Assembly: GCF_030915485.1 (NCBI RefSeq)
Contig: NZ_CP133266.1
Location: 1,860,001-1,924,000 of the forward strand
DNA: 64,000 nucleotides
From: Neobacillus sp. PS3-40
GTDB lineage: Bacteria > Bacillota > Bacilli > Bacillales > Cytobacillaceae
Reading direction: 5' to 3'
Position numbers and translations under genes: made by a program
Part shown: positions 54,804 through 64,000 of the stretch, piece by piece
Numbering within the stretch: position 1 is the stretch's first letter
Layout of the letters: every line of letters starts with the position of its first letter
The notes under the pieces: generated by a model
The model's database searches: none
Told to the model about the DNA's origin: nothing
What the model saw: the letters and a program-made list of their open reading frames with translations, nothing else

Positions 54804-55535
54804 CTATAACAGCTCCCGTTCGTCAACCATACGGACAAACTTAGCAGGAACACCTTTTATAAGTGTTTTTGGCTCTGTATCTTTTGTAACCAAAGCACCT
54901 GCAGCCACAAATGTTTCTTCTTCAATCACAATACCAGGCAATAGGATGGATGCTCCTCCAACACGAGCGCCTCGTTTAACAGTTGCCCCTTTAATTTGAC
55001 CAAATCGCTCTTCCGTTCTGCCCATAAAATTATCATTTGTCGTTGTTACACATGGTGCAATAAAGACGTGATCCTCTAAAGTTGAATAAGCTGTAATGTA
55101 GGAATTCGATTGAATTTTCGTACGTTCGCCAATTTTCACATGATTTTCAACCGTTACTCCACGACCAACAATAACAAAATTACCAATCTCAACATTTTCC
55201 CGTACAGTTGCTAAATCAGCAATTAATGTACTAGAACCAATCTTTGCCCCTCTGTATATAACACAGTTGACACCGATTGTTACATCTTCTCCGATTTCAA
55301 GCGCTGGAATGGAACCAGAAATTTTTAACGTACTAGTCTTTGCAGGCTTTGGTCCATGTCCCAAGACAGCTCCATCCGCAATCGTCGTATTTGCTCCGAT
55401 TACTGTGCCTTCATGAATTGTTACTCTATTACCAATGACGACATTTTCCCCAATCTTTGCATCTTTTTCAATAACGGAAAAGTAACCGACTTTAACACTG
55501 TCATCGAGAGTTACAGATGGATCGATATAGTTCAT
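54804..55535 (-). CDS. Left-handed beta-helix N-acetyltransferase (WbpD-like)
   Basis: 243 residues made mostly of hexapeptide repeats (VKVGYFSVIEKDAKIGENVV, IGNFVIVGRGVTVENHVKIG). The HVFIAPCVTTTNDNFMGRTE then ERFGQIKGATVKRGARVGGA segment resembles WbpD/WlbB acetyltransferases. Those acetylate the 3-amino group of UDP-GlcNAc3NA. The neighbouring WbpA- and WbpE-like genes support this. A generic sugar acetyltransferase is the alternative. GGGGGAAATT precedes the ATG. Confidence 0.8.
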   Translation of the reverse strand: MNYIDPSVTLDDSVKVGYFSVIEKDAKIGENVVIGNRVTIHEGTVIGANTTIADGAVLGHGPKPAKTSTLKISGSIPALEIGEDVTIGVNCVIYRGAKIGSSTLIADLATVRENVEIGNFVIVGRGVTVENHVKIGERTKIQSNSYITAYSTLEDHVFIAPCVTTTNDNFMGRTEERFGQIKGATVKRGARVGGASILLPGIVIEEETFVAAGALVTKDTEPKTLIKGVPAKFVRMVDERELL

Positions 55536-55562
55536 AGAAAATTTCCCCCTTAAAGCTTTAGA

Positions 55563-56876
55563 TTATAGTTTTACATATTTATTTGGTTTTGTAATACCTT
55601 TAAGTGCATTACGTGTATCAAAAACAAGCTTGCTCTCATTCGCAATCATCTGGTAATCAAAATCAGAGTGGTCAGTTGCCACTAAAACTAAGTCAGATTG
55701 CTGAAGCATTTCCTTCGTTAATTGAACTGTTTCCATTCTTTTGCCGCAGCACTTGAATGAAGCTACATACGGATCGACAACCTGATAATCTGCTCCATGC
55801 TGTTCTAGGAATTCAATGATTTTTAGAACTGGAGATTCACGAACATCATCAATGTCTTTTTTGTATGCAACACCAAGAACGGTTACTTTCGCACCACGAA
55901 GCGCTTTACCTTCTTCATTCAACACTTGCATAGCACGGGTAATTACATATTCAGGCATTGTATTGTTAATTTCCCCTGCAAGTTCAATCAATCTTGTATG
56001 GTAATTGTATTCTCTAGCTTTCCATGTTAAGTAGAATGGGTCAATCGGAATACAGTGACCACCTAAACCTGGACCAGGGTAGAAAGCCATGTAACCGTAT
56101 GGTTTTGTTTTTGCTGCATCAATTACTTCCCAAACATCAATACCCATTTTTTCACAAAGAATGGCCATTTCGTTTGCTAAAGCAATATTAATATGGCGGA
56201 ATGTGTTTTCGAAGATTTTTTCCATTTCAGCAATTGCTGGACTAGAAACTTCGAATACATCTCCTTCTAATACGTTACGGTATAAAGAAGCTGCTACCTT
56301 CGTACAGTTTGCAGTAATACCACCAACAACCTTTGGAGTGTTCTTAGTTTTAAATTGCTTATTACCTGGATCGACACGTTCAGGAGAGTAAGCGATGAAA
56401 ACTGTTTCACCTGTTACTAAACCTTTTGCCTCAAGAGCAGGCCTGACGATTTCTTCAGTTGTACCAGGGTAAGTAGTTGATTCAAGAACAACAAGCATAC
56501 CTTCATGTGAATTCTTCGCAATTTCATTTGCAGAACTTTCAACATATGAAGTATCTGGTTGCTGATAAATATCAAGTGGTGTTGGTACACAAATGGCTAC
56601 TGCATCAACATCTTGAATACGTGCATAATCAGTTGTTGCAATAAGCTGACCTGATTTAATCATGTCCACAAGATCTTGATCGACAACGTCGCCAATATAG
56701 TTGATCCCTTGATTTACTTGTTCAACACGTGATTGCTGTACATCAAAACCAATTACTTTATAGCCCGCTTTTGCTTTTTCAACAGCTAACGGAAGACCCA
56801 CATACCCAAGTCCTACAACCCCAATAACTGCTTCTCTATTTTCAATTTTTTTAATTAACGTTTCAAATGAACTCAT
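55563..56876 (-). CDS. UDP-N-acetylhexosamine 6-dehydrogenase (WbpA/WecC type)
   Basis: 437 residues. The NAD domain (IGVVGLGYVGLPLAVEKAKA), VAICVPTPLDIYQQPD, the catalytic cysteine near 272 in GPGLGGHCIPIDPFYLTWK, and the C-terminal VLGVAYKKDIDDVRESPVLK are clear. It oxidises the C6 of UDP-GlcNAc or UDP-ManNAc to the uronic acid. With WbpE- and WbpD-like neighbours, UDP-GlcNAc is the more likely substrate. AAGGAG precedes the ATG. Confidence 0.92.
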   Translation of the reverse strand: MSSFETLIKKIENREAVIGVVGLGYVGLPLAVEKAKAGYKVIGFDVQQSRVEQVNQGINYIGDVVDQDLVDMIKSGQLIATTDYARIQDVDAVAICVPTPLDIYQQPDTSYVESSANEIAKNSHEGMLVVLESTTYPGTTEEIVRPALEAKGLVTGETVFIAYSPERVDPGNKQFKTKNTPKVVGGITANCTKVAASLYRNVLEGDVFEVSSPAIAEMEKIFENTFRHINIALANEMAILCEKMGIDVWEVIDAAKTKPYGYMAFYPGPGLGGHCIPIDPFYLTWKAREYNYHTRLIELAGEINNTMPEYVITRAMQVLNEEGKALRGAKVTVLGVAYKKDIDDVRESPVLKIIEFLEQHGADYQVVDPYVASFKCCGKRMETVQLTKEMLQQSDLVLVATDHSDFDYQMIANESKLVFDTRNALKGITKPNKYVKL

Positions 56877-57067
56877 CTCAAATTTCTCCTTTGCTTAAGA
56901 AAGACTTTTCCGCCATATTTGGCATTTTCTAAGGTGACAAAAATCAAATGTAACTAATGTCTTTAAATATTTCGTTTTTACAATTGTTTCTTAACAATTT
57001 TTGTTAGTTTAGCATGTAATTTAGAAAGAACACAAATGTTATCCACATTCTAAAATCTTTATTTCCA

Positions 57068-57805
57068 CTAATCACGCTTATAATGTTTTTTTGCAACCCC
57101 TAAATATTTTAGAAGCATTAATAACGCAATCGTCAATAAAATGCCGAGAATAATCCCAATTGCAATACTTTCAGGAAGATAGGTCTTTTTAGCATGAACA
57201 TTTTCAGAAAGGACCTTAGGCTTTTCAAAAAATACACGATCACTACTCATCTCGTTTACTCTTGTTTGAGCACCAGTTAGCTCGTCCTCCGACTTAATAA
57301 TTAGATCAGAATAGTTAGCGTATCGATCAGCTGGCAGTTGGTTACTATCAATCTTTTCATGATACATTCTTAATGATGCTTTTAGAGTCTTGACTCGATC
57401 CTTAAGGTCTTCAAGGGAAGCATCTGAAACAGCAAGACGCATTTTCGCATTTTTATCAAGTTCCTTACTAAAAGAGGTGGTAATATGATCTAGATTCTTT
57501 TGTACTTCATCCTGAGAACTACCGTTAACTGTGAATTTCACCTGGCTCTTTTCAGTGACAAACACATCAGGGTCAATACCTTTATATTTTGCCTTGATAT
57601 TATCAGGATCTGTTAAATCCTTGGTAGTAATAGAGCCAGTAAAAATCAATGCCACACCGGTATATTTATTGTCATGCTTCAAAGCATAAACCGTACCTGC
57701 AATCAATATAGTCGTAATAAGCGGAACAATAACAAAGAACCATTTTCTATCCCAAAAATATAAAAGGTACTCGTAAAGAACGAATTTTTTCTTTTCCTCA
57801 GCCAA
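57068..57805 (-). CDS. Wzz/YveK-type polysaccharide chain-length regulator
   Basis: 245 residues: an N-terminal helix (WFFVIVPLITTILIAGTVYA), a 150-residue external coiled-coil region, and a C-terminal helix (SIAIGIILGILLTIALLMLL). The short form without a kinase domain is usual in Gram-positives, but no partner tyrosine kinase is in the window. The start appears to be TTG (57805), with only a weak GGATAG site. It sits upstream of the dehydrogenase. Confidence 0.82.
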   Translation of the reverse strand: MAEEKKKFVLYEYLLYFWDRKWFFVIVPLITTILIAGTVYALKHDNKYTGVALIFTGSITTKDLTDPDNIKAKYKGIDPDVFVTEKSQVKFTVNGSSQDEVQKNLDHITTSFSKELDKNAKMRLAVSDASLEDLKDRVKTLKASLRMYHEKIDSNQLPADRYANYSDLIIKSEDELTGAQTRVNEMSSDRVFFEKPKVLSENVHAKKTYLPESIAIGIILGILLTIALLMLLKYLGVAKKHYKRD

Positions 57806-57875
57806 GGTCTATCCACGCATCCTTTTCATCCATTTTCTTGTAGAATTTCCACAAATATTCCCTTCAATAACAAGC

Positions 57876-57910
57876 AAAGAAAACGCCCCCTGTTCGATGG
57901 CGACGTTTTC
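57876..57910 (-). terminator. Terminator-like hairpin after the aminotransferase gene
   Basis: Minus-strand GAAAACGTCGCC pairs with GGGGCGTTTTC, followed by TTTG. The short T-run suggests partial read-through into the downstream genes. Confidence 0.65.
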
Positions 57911-57918
57911 TAGGACTA

Positions 57919-59031
57919 TTATTTTCCGTAAAACTCTGCTATTTTCGCCACAACATATTCTTGTTGCTCAGTCTTTAATTCAGGGAACATCGGAAGTGAT
58001 AGAGCCTCATTAGCCGCTTTCTCTGCTACTGGCAAATCTCCCTTTTTATAGCCTAGATTTTCAAATACAGGCTGTAAGTGGAGTGGAAGCGGATAATAAA
58101 TCATCGTTTGAACTCCCTGATCATTTAAAAACTTCTGAAGTTCATCTCGATTTTCCACACGAATAGTGTACTGATGGAAAACGTGATAATTACCTTCTTT
58201 TTCAACTGGTGTTGTGACTACGTCACCAAGCGTTTCATTCAATAAATGGGTATAAGTTTCTGCTTTTTGACGGCGCAGCTCACCCCACTCTTCTAAATGT
58301 GGGAATTTAACGTTTAAAACAGCTGCTTGAAGCTCATCTAAACGGCTGTTGTAGCCTAACACATGGTGGTAATACTTTGGCTTACTGCCATGGACACGAA
58401 TAACGCCTGTTTTTTCAGCAACATCGTCATTATTTGTGACAATCATACCGCCGTCTCCGTATGCGCCAAGGTTCTTAGTTGGGAAAAAGCTGTAAGTAGC
58501 TGCAGAACTTAGCTCTCCTACTGATTTTCCATTTTGCTTTGCTCCGATTGCCTGTGCAGCATCTTCTACAATCACAAGATTATGTTTTTCGGCAATTTTC
58601 GCTAATGTTTCCATATCAGCCATTTGCCCATATAAATGAACAGGAATTATGGCTTTTGTTTTTTCAGTAATGGCTTCCTCTACTTTAACTGGATCAATAT
58701 TAAATGTTTCTGGGTCAATATCAACATATACAGGCGTTGCACCTACACGGACAATTGCACCACCGGTAGCAAAGAATGTAAATGTTGTGGTAATCACTTC
58801 ATCTCCAGGCCCTATTCCTAATGCTTGAAGAGCAATATGTATTGCATCGCTTCCGTTTCCAACACCTATACCATGAGCTACGTTGCTAAATTTAGCAATA
58901 TCCTGCTCGAGTTTTTTAACGTTGTCACCCAATATAAATCGGGATGAACCCATTACTTGATCCAATACTTCTAAAACCTCAGATCTTAACCCTTGATACT
59001 GTTCACTAAGGTCTAGCATAGGTACTTTCAT
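57919..59031 (-). CDS. DegT-family sugar aminotransferase (WbpE-like)
   Basis: 370 residues, PLP-dependent. Motifs: VPMLDLSEQYQGLRSEVLEV, GVGNGSDAIHIALQALGIGP, VEDAAQAIGAKQNGKSVG, and the PLP lysine in SFFPTKNLGAYGDGGM. The WbpE subgroup aminates the 3-keto sugar in the UDP-GlcNAc(3NAc)A pathway. The start at 59031 follows GGAGGT; a TTG five codons upstream lies in that site. The 3-dehydrogenase (WbpB) that would supply the substrate is not in the window. Confidence 0.9.
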   Translation of the reverse strand: MKVPMLDLSEQYQGLRSEVLEVLDQVMGSSRFILGDNVKKLEQDIAKFSNVAHGIGVGNGSDAIHIALQALGIGPGDEVITTTFTFFATGGAIVRVGATPVYVDIDPETFNIDPVKVEEAITEKTKAIIPVHLYGQMADMETLAKIAEKHNLVIVEDAAQAIGAKQNGKSVGELSSAATYSFFPTKNLGAYGDGGMIVTNNDDVAEKTGVIRVHGSKPKYYHHVLGYNSRLDELQAAVLNVKFPHLEEWGELRRQKAETYTHLLNETLGDVVTTPVEKEGNYHVFHQYTIRVENRDELQKFLNDQGVQTMIYYPLPLHLQPVFENLGYKKGDLPVAEKAANEALSLPMFPELKTEQQEYVVAKIAEFYGK

Positions 59032-59218
59032 CGGGAATACCTCCAAAAATGTAAAATCAATCTAAAAACAAATAATAGTTTACCATACTTCCTTAGTTTT
59101 CACTAAATAGAATATGACAAAATTAGTATAACTTGATTTTGGTGTTTAAGTAAAATTTCATGAGAAACTTTTTTAGTTTGCATAATATACTGTAAAGCGG
59201 CAAAGAATAAAAATTCCC

Positions 59219-59266
59219 AAATAAAGACGGGAATGCCAGGTTTTGAAACTAGAGGCAAATCCCGTC
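59219..59266 (-). terminator. Rho-independent terminator of the TagO-like gene
   Basis: Minus-strand GACGGGATTTGCC pairs with GGCATTCCCGTC around a sixteen-base loop, then TTTATTT. Confidence 0.82.
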
Positions 59267-59287
59267 AATAGTTTTACATGTCTGTTT

Positions 59288-60367
59288 TTAATAACGCCTG
59301 CCGCCAACCGGCCGTTTATCGGTCAATTTTTTAAGTAAGCTTAAAATAGGCTTGTATTGAACATGGACGATACCACTGAATTCTGCAATCACTTCGATAA
59401 CAACTAACAATCCAAAAATAATGAAGATACTTCCCCATAGCGTGGATTTTGAAAGTAGAATAGCACTCGTGCTGAAGAGAATGCCGAACCCATAAATAGC
59501 TAAAACAGTATTTCGGTGTGAAAGTCCTAATGCCAAGAGTCTGTGATGTAAGTGTGACTTATCCGGCTTTGAGATCGGTTTTTTGTTAACAATTCTGCGG
59601 ATAATCGCAAAAGTTGTATCAAAGACCGGAACTCCAAGAATAATGATCGGAACCAAGAAGCTGAATAGCGTTACACTTTTGTATAATCCCAACAATGAAA
59701 GGATAGAGATAGAATATCCTATGAAAAGTGCCCCTGTATCCCCCATGAAAATTTTAGCAGGATGAAAATTATAAAACAGAAAGCCGATAATGCTTCCTAG
59801 TAAGATAAGTGAAAGTGTGAAAATAAGTACTTTCCCAGCTAAAAAAGCCATAATGGCAATGGTAACAATTCCAATTGCTGAGACACCAGCAGAAAGTCCG
59901 TCAAGCCCGTCGATTAAATTAATGGCATTTGTAATGCCTACAATCCAAAAAATCGTAAGCGGGTAACTCCAAGCACCTAAATAAAAGTTCCCTATATATG
60001 GAATGGTAACAAAGTCAATTTTCAGGCCACTTGCTAAAATGAGTGCTGCCACAATAAGTTGTCCAGCAAACTTGGTTTTTGCAGAAAGCTCATATTTATC
60101 ATCCAAAATTCCGATGATAATAATTAAAATCGCTCCCACGCTAATCGTGTTAACTTTTTGTTCGTATAAGCCGCCAGCTAAATAGCCTGCGATTACACCA
60201 ATAAATATGGCTAGTCCACCCAGCCTCGGCATTATTTTCTGATGAACTTTTCTCTCGTTTGGTTTGTCAATTGCCCCGAACCAGACGGCGAATTTAATAA
60301 CAAACGGCGTAAGGATCAACACAGTAAATAATGCGGCAAAAAAGGCTATAAAAGCTTGAATATACAT
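59288..60367 (-). CDS. tagO: Undecaprenyl-phosphate GlcNAc-1-phosphate transferase (TagO/WecA type)
   Basis: 359 residues with about eleven membrane helices. Motifs: KVHQKIMPRLGGLAIFIGV, LDDKYELSAKTKFAGQL, NAINLIDGLDGLSAGVS, HPAKIFMGDTGALFIGYS, and the HLHHRLLALGLSHRNTVLAI histidine motif. It loads GlcNAc-1-P on the lipid carrier, the first membrane step of teichoic acid or secondary wall polymer synthesis. AAAGGTGATGATG precedes the ATG. Confidence 0.94.
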   Translation of the reverse strand: MYIQAFIAFFAALFTVLILTPFVIKFAVWFGAIDKPNERKVHQKIMPRLGGLAIFIGVIAGYLAGGLYEQKVNTISVGAILIIIIGILDDKYELSAKTKFAGQLIVAALILASGLKIDFVTIPYIGNFYLGAWSYPLTIFWIVGITNAINLIDGLDGLSAGVSAIGIVTIAIMAFLAGKVLIFTLSLILLGSIIGFLFYNFHPAKIFMGDTGALFIGYSISILSLLGLYKSVTLFSFLVPIIILGVPVFDTTFAIIRRIVNKKPISKPDKSHLHHRLLALGLSHRNTVLAIYGFGILFSTSAILLSKSTLWGSIFIIFGLLVVIEVIAEFSGIVHVQYKPILSLLKKLTDKRPVGGRRY

Positions 60368-60671
60368 TCATCATCACCTTTTTGATTGGCATGTTTTATT
60401 CTTTTCCCAATCTTCCATATCGTATCACATTTCTTCCGATTTACAACGATTTTTTAATTGGAAGTTATGAAAATTTAATACATTGGACAAACTATATCGA
60501 TTCAAACCACACTTTTTGCACAAATTTGCTCCTCTATTTTGACGCTATTAAATAATAAAAGTTTCATAGATTCGGCGGAAGGATCCCCCCTATTTACAAA
60601 TGAAGAAATCCTTTTCTTCATATGGTATAATGCGTCTAGGTTATTATATATGGAAAACAGGAGCGAACTAT
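60368..60671. other. Divergent intergenic region between tagO and secA2
   Basis: About 300 bases holding the secA2 promoter (60623-60631). A short GAAGAA-n6-TTCTTC inverted repeat lies just before it, a possible operator. No gene is visible. Confidence 0.5.
60623..60631 (+). promoter_or_regulatory. Extended -10 promoter of secA2
   Basis: TGGTATAAT is a perfect extended -10. The -35 is poor, as usual for such promoters. Transcription would begin near 60638, which rules out a secA2 start at 60600. Confidence 0.7.
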
Positions 60672-63050
60672 ATGTTAACAAAAGTGAAAATGCTTTTCAG
60701 CGACAGTACAAGAGAAATAAAACGTTTATCAAAAATTGTCGGCGAAATCAACCAATTAGAAAACCAAGTAGAGAAACTTACTGATGAAGAATTACGCCAA
60801 AAAACGGCTTTATTTATGGAAGAGTTAGAAAACGGCAAGACGCTTGATGATATTAAAGCAGAGGCATTCGCTGTTGTCCGTGAAGCATCAAAGCGTGTGC
60901 TTGGTATGCGCCATTTTGACGTTCAGTTAATCGGAGGACTCGTTCTTCATGAAGGTAACATTGCTGAAATGCAAACAGGAGAAGGAAAAACACTTGTCTC
61001 CACATTGCCAAGCTATCTTCACGCCCTAGAAAACAAAGGTCTCCATATTATTACAGCCAACGAATATTTAGCAAGCCGCGACTATGAACAGATGGGGAAA
61101 GTCCACGAGTTCCTTGGCCTAAACGTTGGGCTTAATATCGCACAAATACCACCCGAAGCAAAAAAAGCAGCATATTCTGCTCATATCACCTATGGGACAG
61201 GAAATGAATTTGGATTTGATTACCTAAGAGATAACATGGTTCAAGATAGTAGCCAAAAGGTTCAGCGTGGTCATCACTTTGCTATTGTAGATGAAATTGA
61301 TAGCATTCTAATTGACGAAGCAAGAACCCCGTTAATTATTGCCAACAAATCTAGCTTTGGAGCAGAGCTTTTTCATATTACTGCAGAAATCATGAAAAGC
61401 TTTAAAGCCGATGTGGACTATGAGCTTTTCTCAGAAACCATGCAGATCTACTTAAAGGATGAAGGCGCCTTTAAAATAGAAAAGGCATTTGGAATCAGCA
61501 ACTTATATGATGCCGAACACCAAGATCTTTTACATAATGTCACTCAATCACTAAAAGCGGCCGTTGTGATGAATAGGGATGTTGACTACATTGTAAAAGA
61601 AGGAAAAATTGAGCTTATTGATAAATTTACCGGCCGAATTATGGAAGGCCGCTCATTTAGTGAAGGACTTCATCAAGCGATTGAAGCTAAAGAAGGTCTT
61701 GAAGTAACGGAGGAAAATGAAACACAGGCAACCATTACAATCCAAAATTATTTTAGAATGTATAAAAAACTTGCTGGTATGACAGGGAGTGCCACCCCTT
61801 CCAAAGAAGAGTTTAATGAAACCTATAATTTGGAAGTTGTATCTATCCCTACCAACAAGCCTGTTCAAAGAATGGACTTTGATGAATTAATCTATAGCAA
61901 AAAGCAGGCGAAAATAGACCGGATTATTGAAGAAGTAGAAAGCATGAACAAAATCGGACGACCTGTTTTAGTCGGAACAACTTCGATTGAACAATCTGAG
62001 ATTCTCTCTCAGCATCTATCAAAAAAAGGAATTAAACACCAGGTTCTCAACGCAAAAACAGAAGAAGATGAAGCAAAGATCATTTCTCTTGCCGGACAGA
62101 AGGGCCATATTATGCTAGCAACCAATATGGCGGGGCGCGGTACTGATATCATGCTCGGCGAAGGGGTAAAAGAACTTGGCGGGCTTCATATTATTGGAAC
62201 GGAGAGACACGAGAGTTTCCGCATTGATATGCAATTAAGAGGGAGATCAGGTCGACAAGGTGACCCTGGTTCATCCATTTTCATTATATCAATTGAAGAT
62301 GATCTGTTCCTTCATTATGATGTCGATCAAATGGACAAGTATAAAAAGAAATTAAAAACGAACGAGGACAGTCTCATTATTAGTCCTGATCCAAATAAAT
62401 TTGTCCGGACTGTTCAGAAATTAGTTGAATCGGCACATCACTCCGCCCGCTCCAATTTATTGAAACTGGAAAACGTTCTTGATCGACAAAGTAAAATTAT
62501 TTATTCAATGCGTGACCGGATTCTTGGCTCAAATTTGGAGGAAATGTTCCCTGAGGTTGCTGGCTATATAAAAAAATATATTCAACAGATTATCGTAAAA
62601 TATTGTGATGTGAATAAACCTTCAGGCGATTGGAATCTACACGGTTTACTAGAAGAATTAAACTTTGCTTTTATCGAATTACCGATTACTTTTGAAGATC
62701 TTGAGGATCGAACAAGCGAAGAGATAAATGAACTAATTTTAGAAGAATACACAAAACTCGAACAACAAATTCTGTCCTTAAAAGAAGATGAAAACCTTGG
62801 AAGGCGATTAAAGTCATTGATGCTCCAAATTATTGATTCCAACTGGATCCAGCATTTAGATGTTATGACCCTAATAAAAGACGGAATCCATTTACACAGC
62901 TATGGCCAAGAAGATCCAAATCGAGTGTTTGAAAGTGATGCTCTTGCTGAATTTAATCAATTACTATTTGATATTGAATCAGGTGTTAGCATACGTTTCA
63001 TCGAGTACATCAAAAGTCAATATGAGATGGAACAGGGAGGGAACGAATAA
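60672..63050 (+). CDS. secA2: Accessory Sec translocase ATPase SecA2
   Basis: 792 residues from the ATG at 60672 (CAGGAG upstream). NBD1 has Walker A in [17 protein letters not shown] (about 100) and DEID in [17 protein letters not shown] (about 206). The preprotein cross-linking region, NBD2 ([35 protein letters not shown]) and scaffold helices follow. The C-terminal zinc motif of housekeeping SecA is absent. With slaP directly downstream this is the B. anthracis-type SecA2, which exports S-layer proteins. The frame extends 24 codons upstream across the promoter, so that part is not translated. Confidence 0.93.
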   Translation: MLTKVKMLFSDSTREIKRLSKIVGEINQLENQVEKLTDEELRQKTALFMEELENGKTLDDIKAEAFAVVREASKRVLGMRHFDVQLIGGLVLHEGNIAEMQTGEGKTLVSTLPSYLHALENKGLHIITANEYLASRDYEQMGKVHEFLGLNVGLNIAQIPPEAKKAAYSAHITYGTGNEFGFDYLRDNMVQDSSQKVQRGHHFAIVDEIDSILIDEARTPLIIANKSSFGAELFHITAEIMKSFKADVDYELFSETMQIYLKDEGAFKIEKAFGISNLYDAEHQDLLHNVTQSLKAAVVMNRDVDYIVKEGKIELIDKFTGRIMEGRSFSEGLHQAIEAKEGLEVTEENETQATITIQNYFRMYKKLAGMTGSATPSKEEFNETYNLEVVSIPTNKPVQRMDFDELIYSKKQAKIDRIIEEVESMNKIGRPVLVGTTSIEQSEILSQHLSKKGIKHQVLNAKTEEDEAKIISLAGQKGHIMLATNMAGRGTDIMLGEGVKELGGLHIIGTERHESFRIDMQLRGRSGRQGDPGSSIFIISIEDDLFLHYDVDQMDKYKKKLKTNEDSLIISPDPNKFVRTVQKLVESAHHSARSNLLKLENVLDRQSKIIYSMRDRILGSNLEEMFPEVAGYIKKYIQQIIVKYCDVNKPSGDWNLHGLLEELNFAFIELPITFEDLEDRTSEEINELILEEYTKLEQQILSLKEDENLGRRLKSLMLQIIDSNWIQHLDVMTLIKDGIHLHSYGQEDPNRVFESDALAEFNQLLFDIESGVSIRFIEYIKSQYEMEQGGNE

Positions 63051-63950
63051 ATGGCTTTATTTAAAAAGAAAGAAAAAAATGAAGAGATTACCGCTCAAGA
63101 TGCACTTGAATTAGCCCATGAATCAAATCGTGAAGATATTGAATCAGAACTTGTCAAAACCTCCCTTGTTATCCATCCTGATTGGGAGCTTAGCAGCCAA
63201 GAGAAATATGTTTATATGTTCAAACATCAGGAACTACCATTACTCAAACCCAACCAAATTTCCATCAAAGGAATCAAGCTGTTACAGTTCGATGATGGAT
63301 TTGTTGTGGTGGCACTGTTGCGAAATACGTTAACAAAAGCAATCCGATTCGAGAGTGTTGACCTCTTGCTTCTTGATGAAAACGGAGTGGCCTTGGCAAA
63401 AAGGCAGTTTGAATTGGACGGACTTGGTGAAATGCCGCCAATGAGCTGTATGCCATGGCGTTTCCTCTATCATAGCGAAGATAAAATAACAGATGCTCCA
63501 CTACCTAAAGAGGGCTGGAGCATCGCATTTGAACTAAAACAATCAGCAACGGGACCTAATCAGCTAGACCTTGAGGAAAGCTGGGAAAAGGAACTATCAC
63601 CCGTTCAAAAAGATCAACTAGAAAAACTTATTCCAACCCTTCCACCACTTGGACCTAGTGAAGTAAACATCATGGGACTTGAAGTAAAACTATTGGACAA
63701 CGGGAATTTGGTTTCCACTGTCCTCATCCGAAATGGCAGCAATAAGGAACTCCAGTTTGAAAAATTGCCATTAGTCATTGAGGATGCTACGGGCGAAAAA
63801 ATCGCACAAGGCAGCTTCACCTTGCAAAATTTCAAAGTAAAGGCAAACACAACCAAACCATGGACATTTATTTTTCCAAAAGAATTGATTACGAAAGAAA
63901 ACCCAGACCTTTCAAAATGGAAGGTACATCCACCAGAAAAAACAGAATAG
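63051..63950 (+). CDS. slaP: Accessory Sec system S-layer assembly protein SlaP
   Basis: 299 residues, no signal peptide. Two similar SLAP-type beta domains repeat: LVKTSLVIHPDWELSSQEKY then PLLKPNQISIKGIKLLQFDD in the first half and LEESWEKELSPVQKDQLEKL then PLGPSEVNIMGLEVKLLDNG in the second. In B. anthracis SlaP works with SecA2 in secretion of Sap and EA1. The ATG follows the secA2 stop without a gap (TAA then ATG), with GGAGGGAACG inside the end of secA2 as ribosome binding site. Confidence 0.9.
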   Translation: MALFKKKEKNEEITAQDALELAHESNREDIESELVKTSLVIHPDWELSSQEKYVYMFKHQELPLLKPNQISIKGIKLLQFDDGFVVVALLRNTLTKAIRFESVDLLLLDENGVALAKRQFELDGLGEMPPMSCMPWRFLYHSEDKITDAPLPKEGWSIAFELKQSATGPNQLDLEESWEKELSPVQKDQLEKLIPTLPPLGPSEVNIMGLEVKLLDNGNLVSTVLIRNGSNKELQFEKLPLVIEDATGEKIAQGSFTLQNFKVKANTTKPWTFIFPKELITKENPDLSKWKVHPPEKTE

Positions 63951-63959
63951 CACTGAATG

Positions 63960-63998
63960 CCCAGGCGTCGTTTCTTAGGAGATGATTGCTTGGGTTTT
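63960..63998 (+). terminator. Rho-independent terminator of secA2-slaP
   Basis: CCCAGGC pairs with GCTTGGG, extended by inner GTCGT / ATGAT pairs, and is followed by TTTTGT at the window edge. Confidence 0.75.
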
Positions 63999-64000
63999 GT

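Noticed and set aside
60600-60671. N-terminal extension of secA2 by 24 codons
   Set aside because: The extended -10 promoter lies inside it, and the ATG at 60672 has a better ribosome binding site and matches the usual SecA2 N terminus.

Overview
The window looks like a chromosomal stretch of a low-GC, motile, Gram-positive bacillus of the family Bacillaceae (Bacillus/Neobacillus-like). The evidence is the B. subtilis-type order degS-degU ... comFA-comFC-yvyF-flgM-flgN-flgK-flgL-yviE-fliW-csrA-hag ... fliD ... flaG-fliS-fliT-hpf, the strong AGGAGG-type ribosome binding sites, and the LytR/SpoIID-LytB/amidase and secA2-slaP neighbours. Genus-level placement is inference.

Layout. (1) 1-3.66 kb, + strand: two extracellular multiheme c-type cytochrome genes. 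The first runs off the left edge. The second is broken by two frameshifts. (2) 3.8-7.3 kb, - strand: a SEC-C/TPR protein, a small acidic protein, a doubtful ORF with a 21-bp-phased motif array, and long-form hpf. (3) 7.5-15.6 kb: the flagellar filament-cap module (fliT, fliS, flaG, yaaR-like, flhB-C-like, fliK-like, yjfB-like, enlarged fliD), plus a divergent flagellin paralogue on the opposite strand. Several units have sigma-D type promoters. (4) 15.7-25 kb: a flagellin glycosylation island with six pseudaminic-acid genes (pseI, H, G, F, C, B) and two Maf-type transferases around a small unknown protein, ending at hag. (5) 25-33.4 kb: hag with a leader carrying a very good CsrA site, then csrA, fliW, yviE, flgL, flgK, flgN, flgM, yvyF, comFC, comFA. 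(6) 33.4-37.5 kb: a variable spot where B. subtilis has degV and comFB nearby. It holds a phased TACCCGC array split by an IS256-family element, a structured RNA with its own promoter and terminator but no gene, and a secreted subtilase. (7) 37.7-39.6 kb: degSU. (8) 40-46.2 kb, + strand: yvyE, an LCP ligase, a five-SH3 amidase, an SH3 protein and a SpoIID/LytB protein. (9) 46.4-60.4 kb, - strand: a Wzx/Wzy-type polysaccharide locus (tagO-like initiation, Wzz-like, WbpA/WbpE/WbpD-like sugar enzymes, 2-epimerase, flippase, polymerase, three glycosyltransferases, galU). (10) 60.6-64 kb, + strand: secA2 and the S-layer assembly gene slaP.

How the parts fit. DegSU, FlgM, CsrA/FliW and sigma-D sites control the filament genes. 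The Pse enzymes and Maf proteins would decorate flagellin. The polysaccharide locus, the LCP protein, SecA2 and SlaP together suggest a secondary cell-wall polymer that anchors an S-layer. The most unusual signals are the two 21-bp-phased short-motif arrays, the orphan structured RNA near 35.5-35.9 kb with two partial relatives elsewhere in the window, and the homopolymer-type frameshifts in the second cytochrome.
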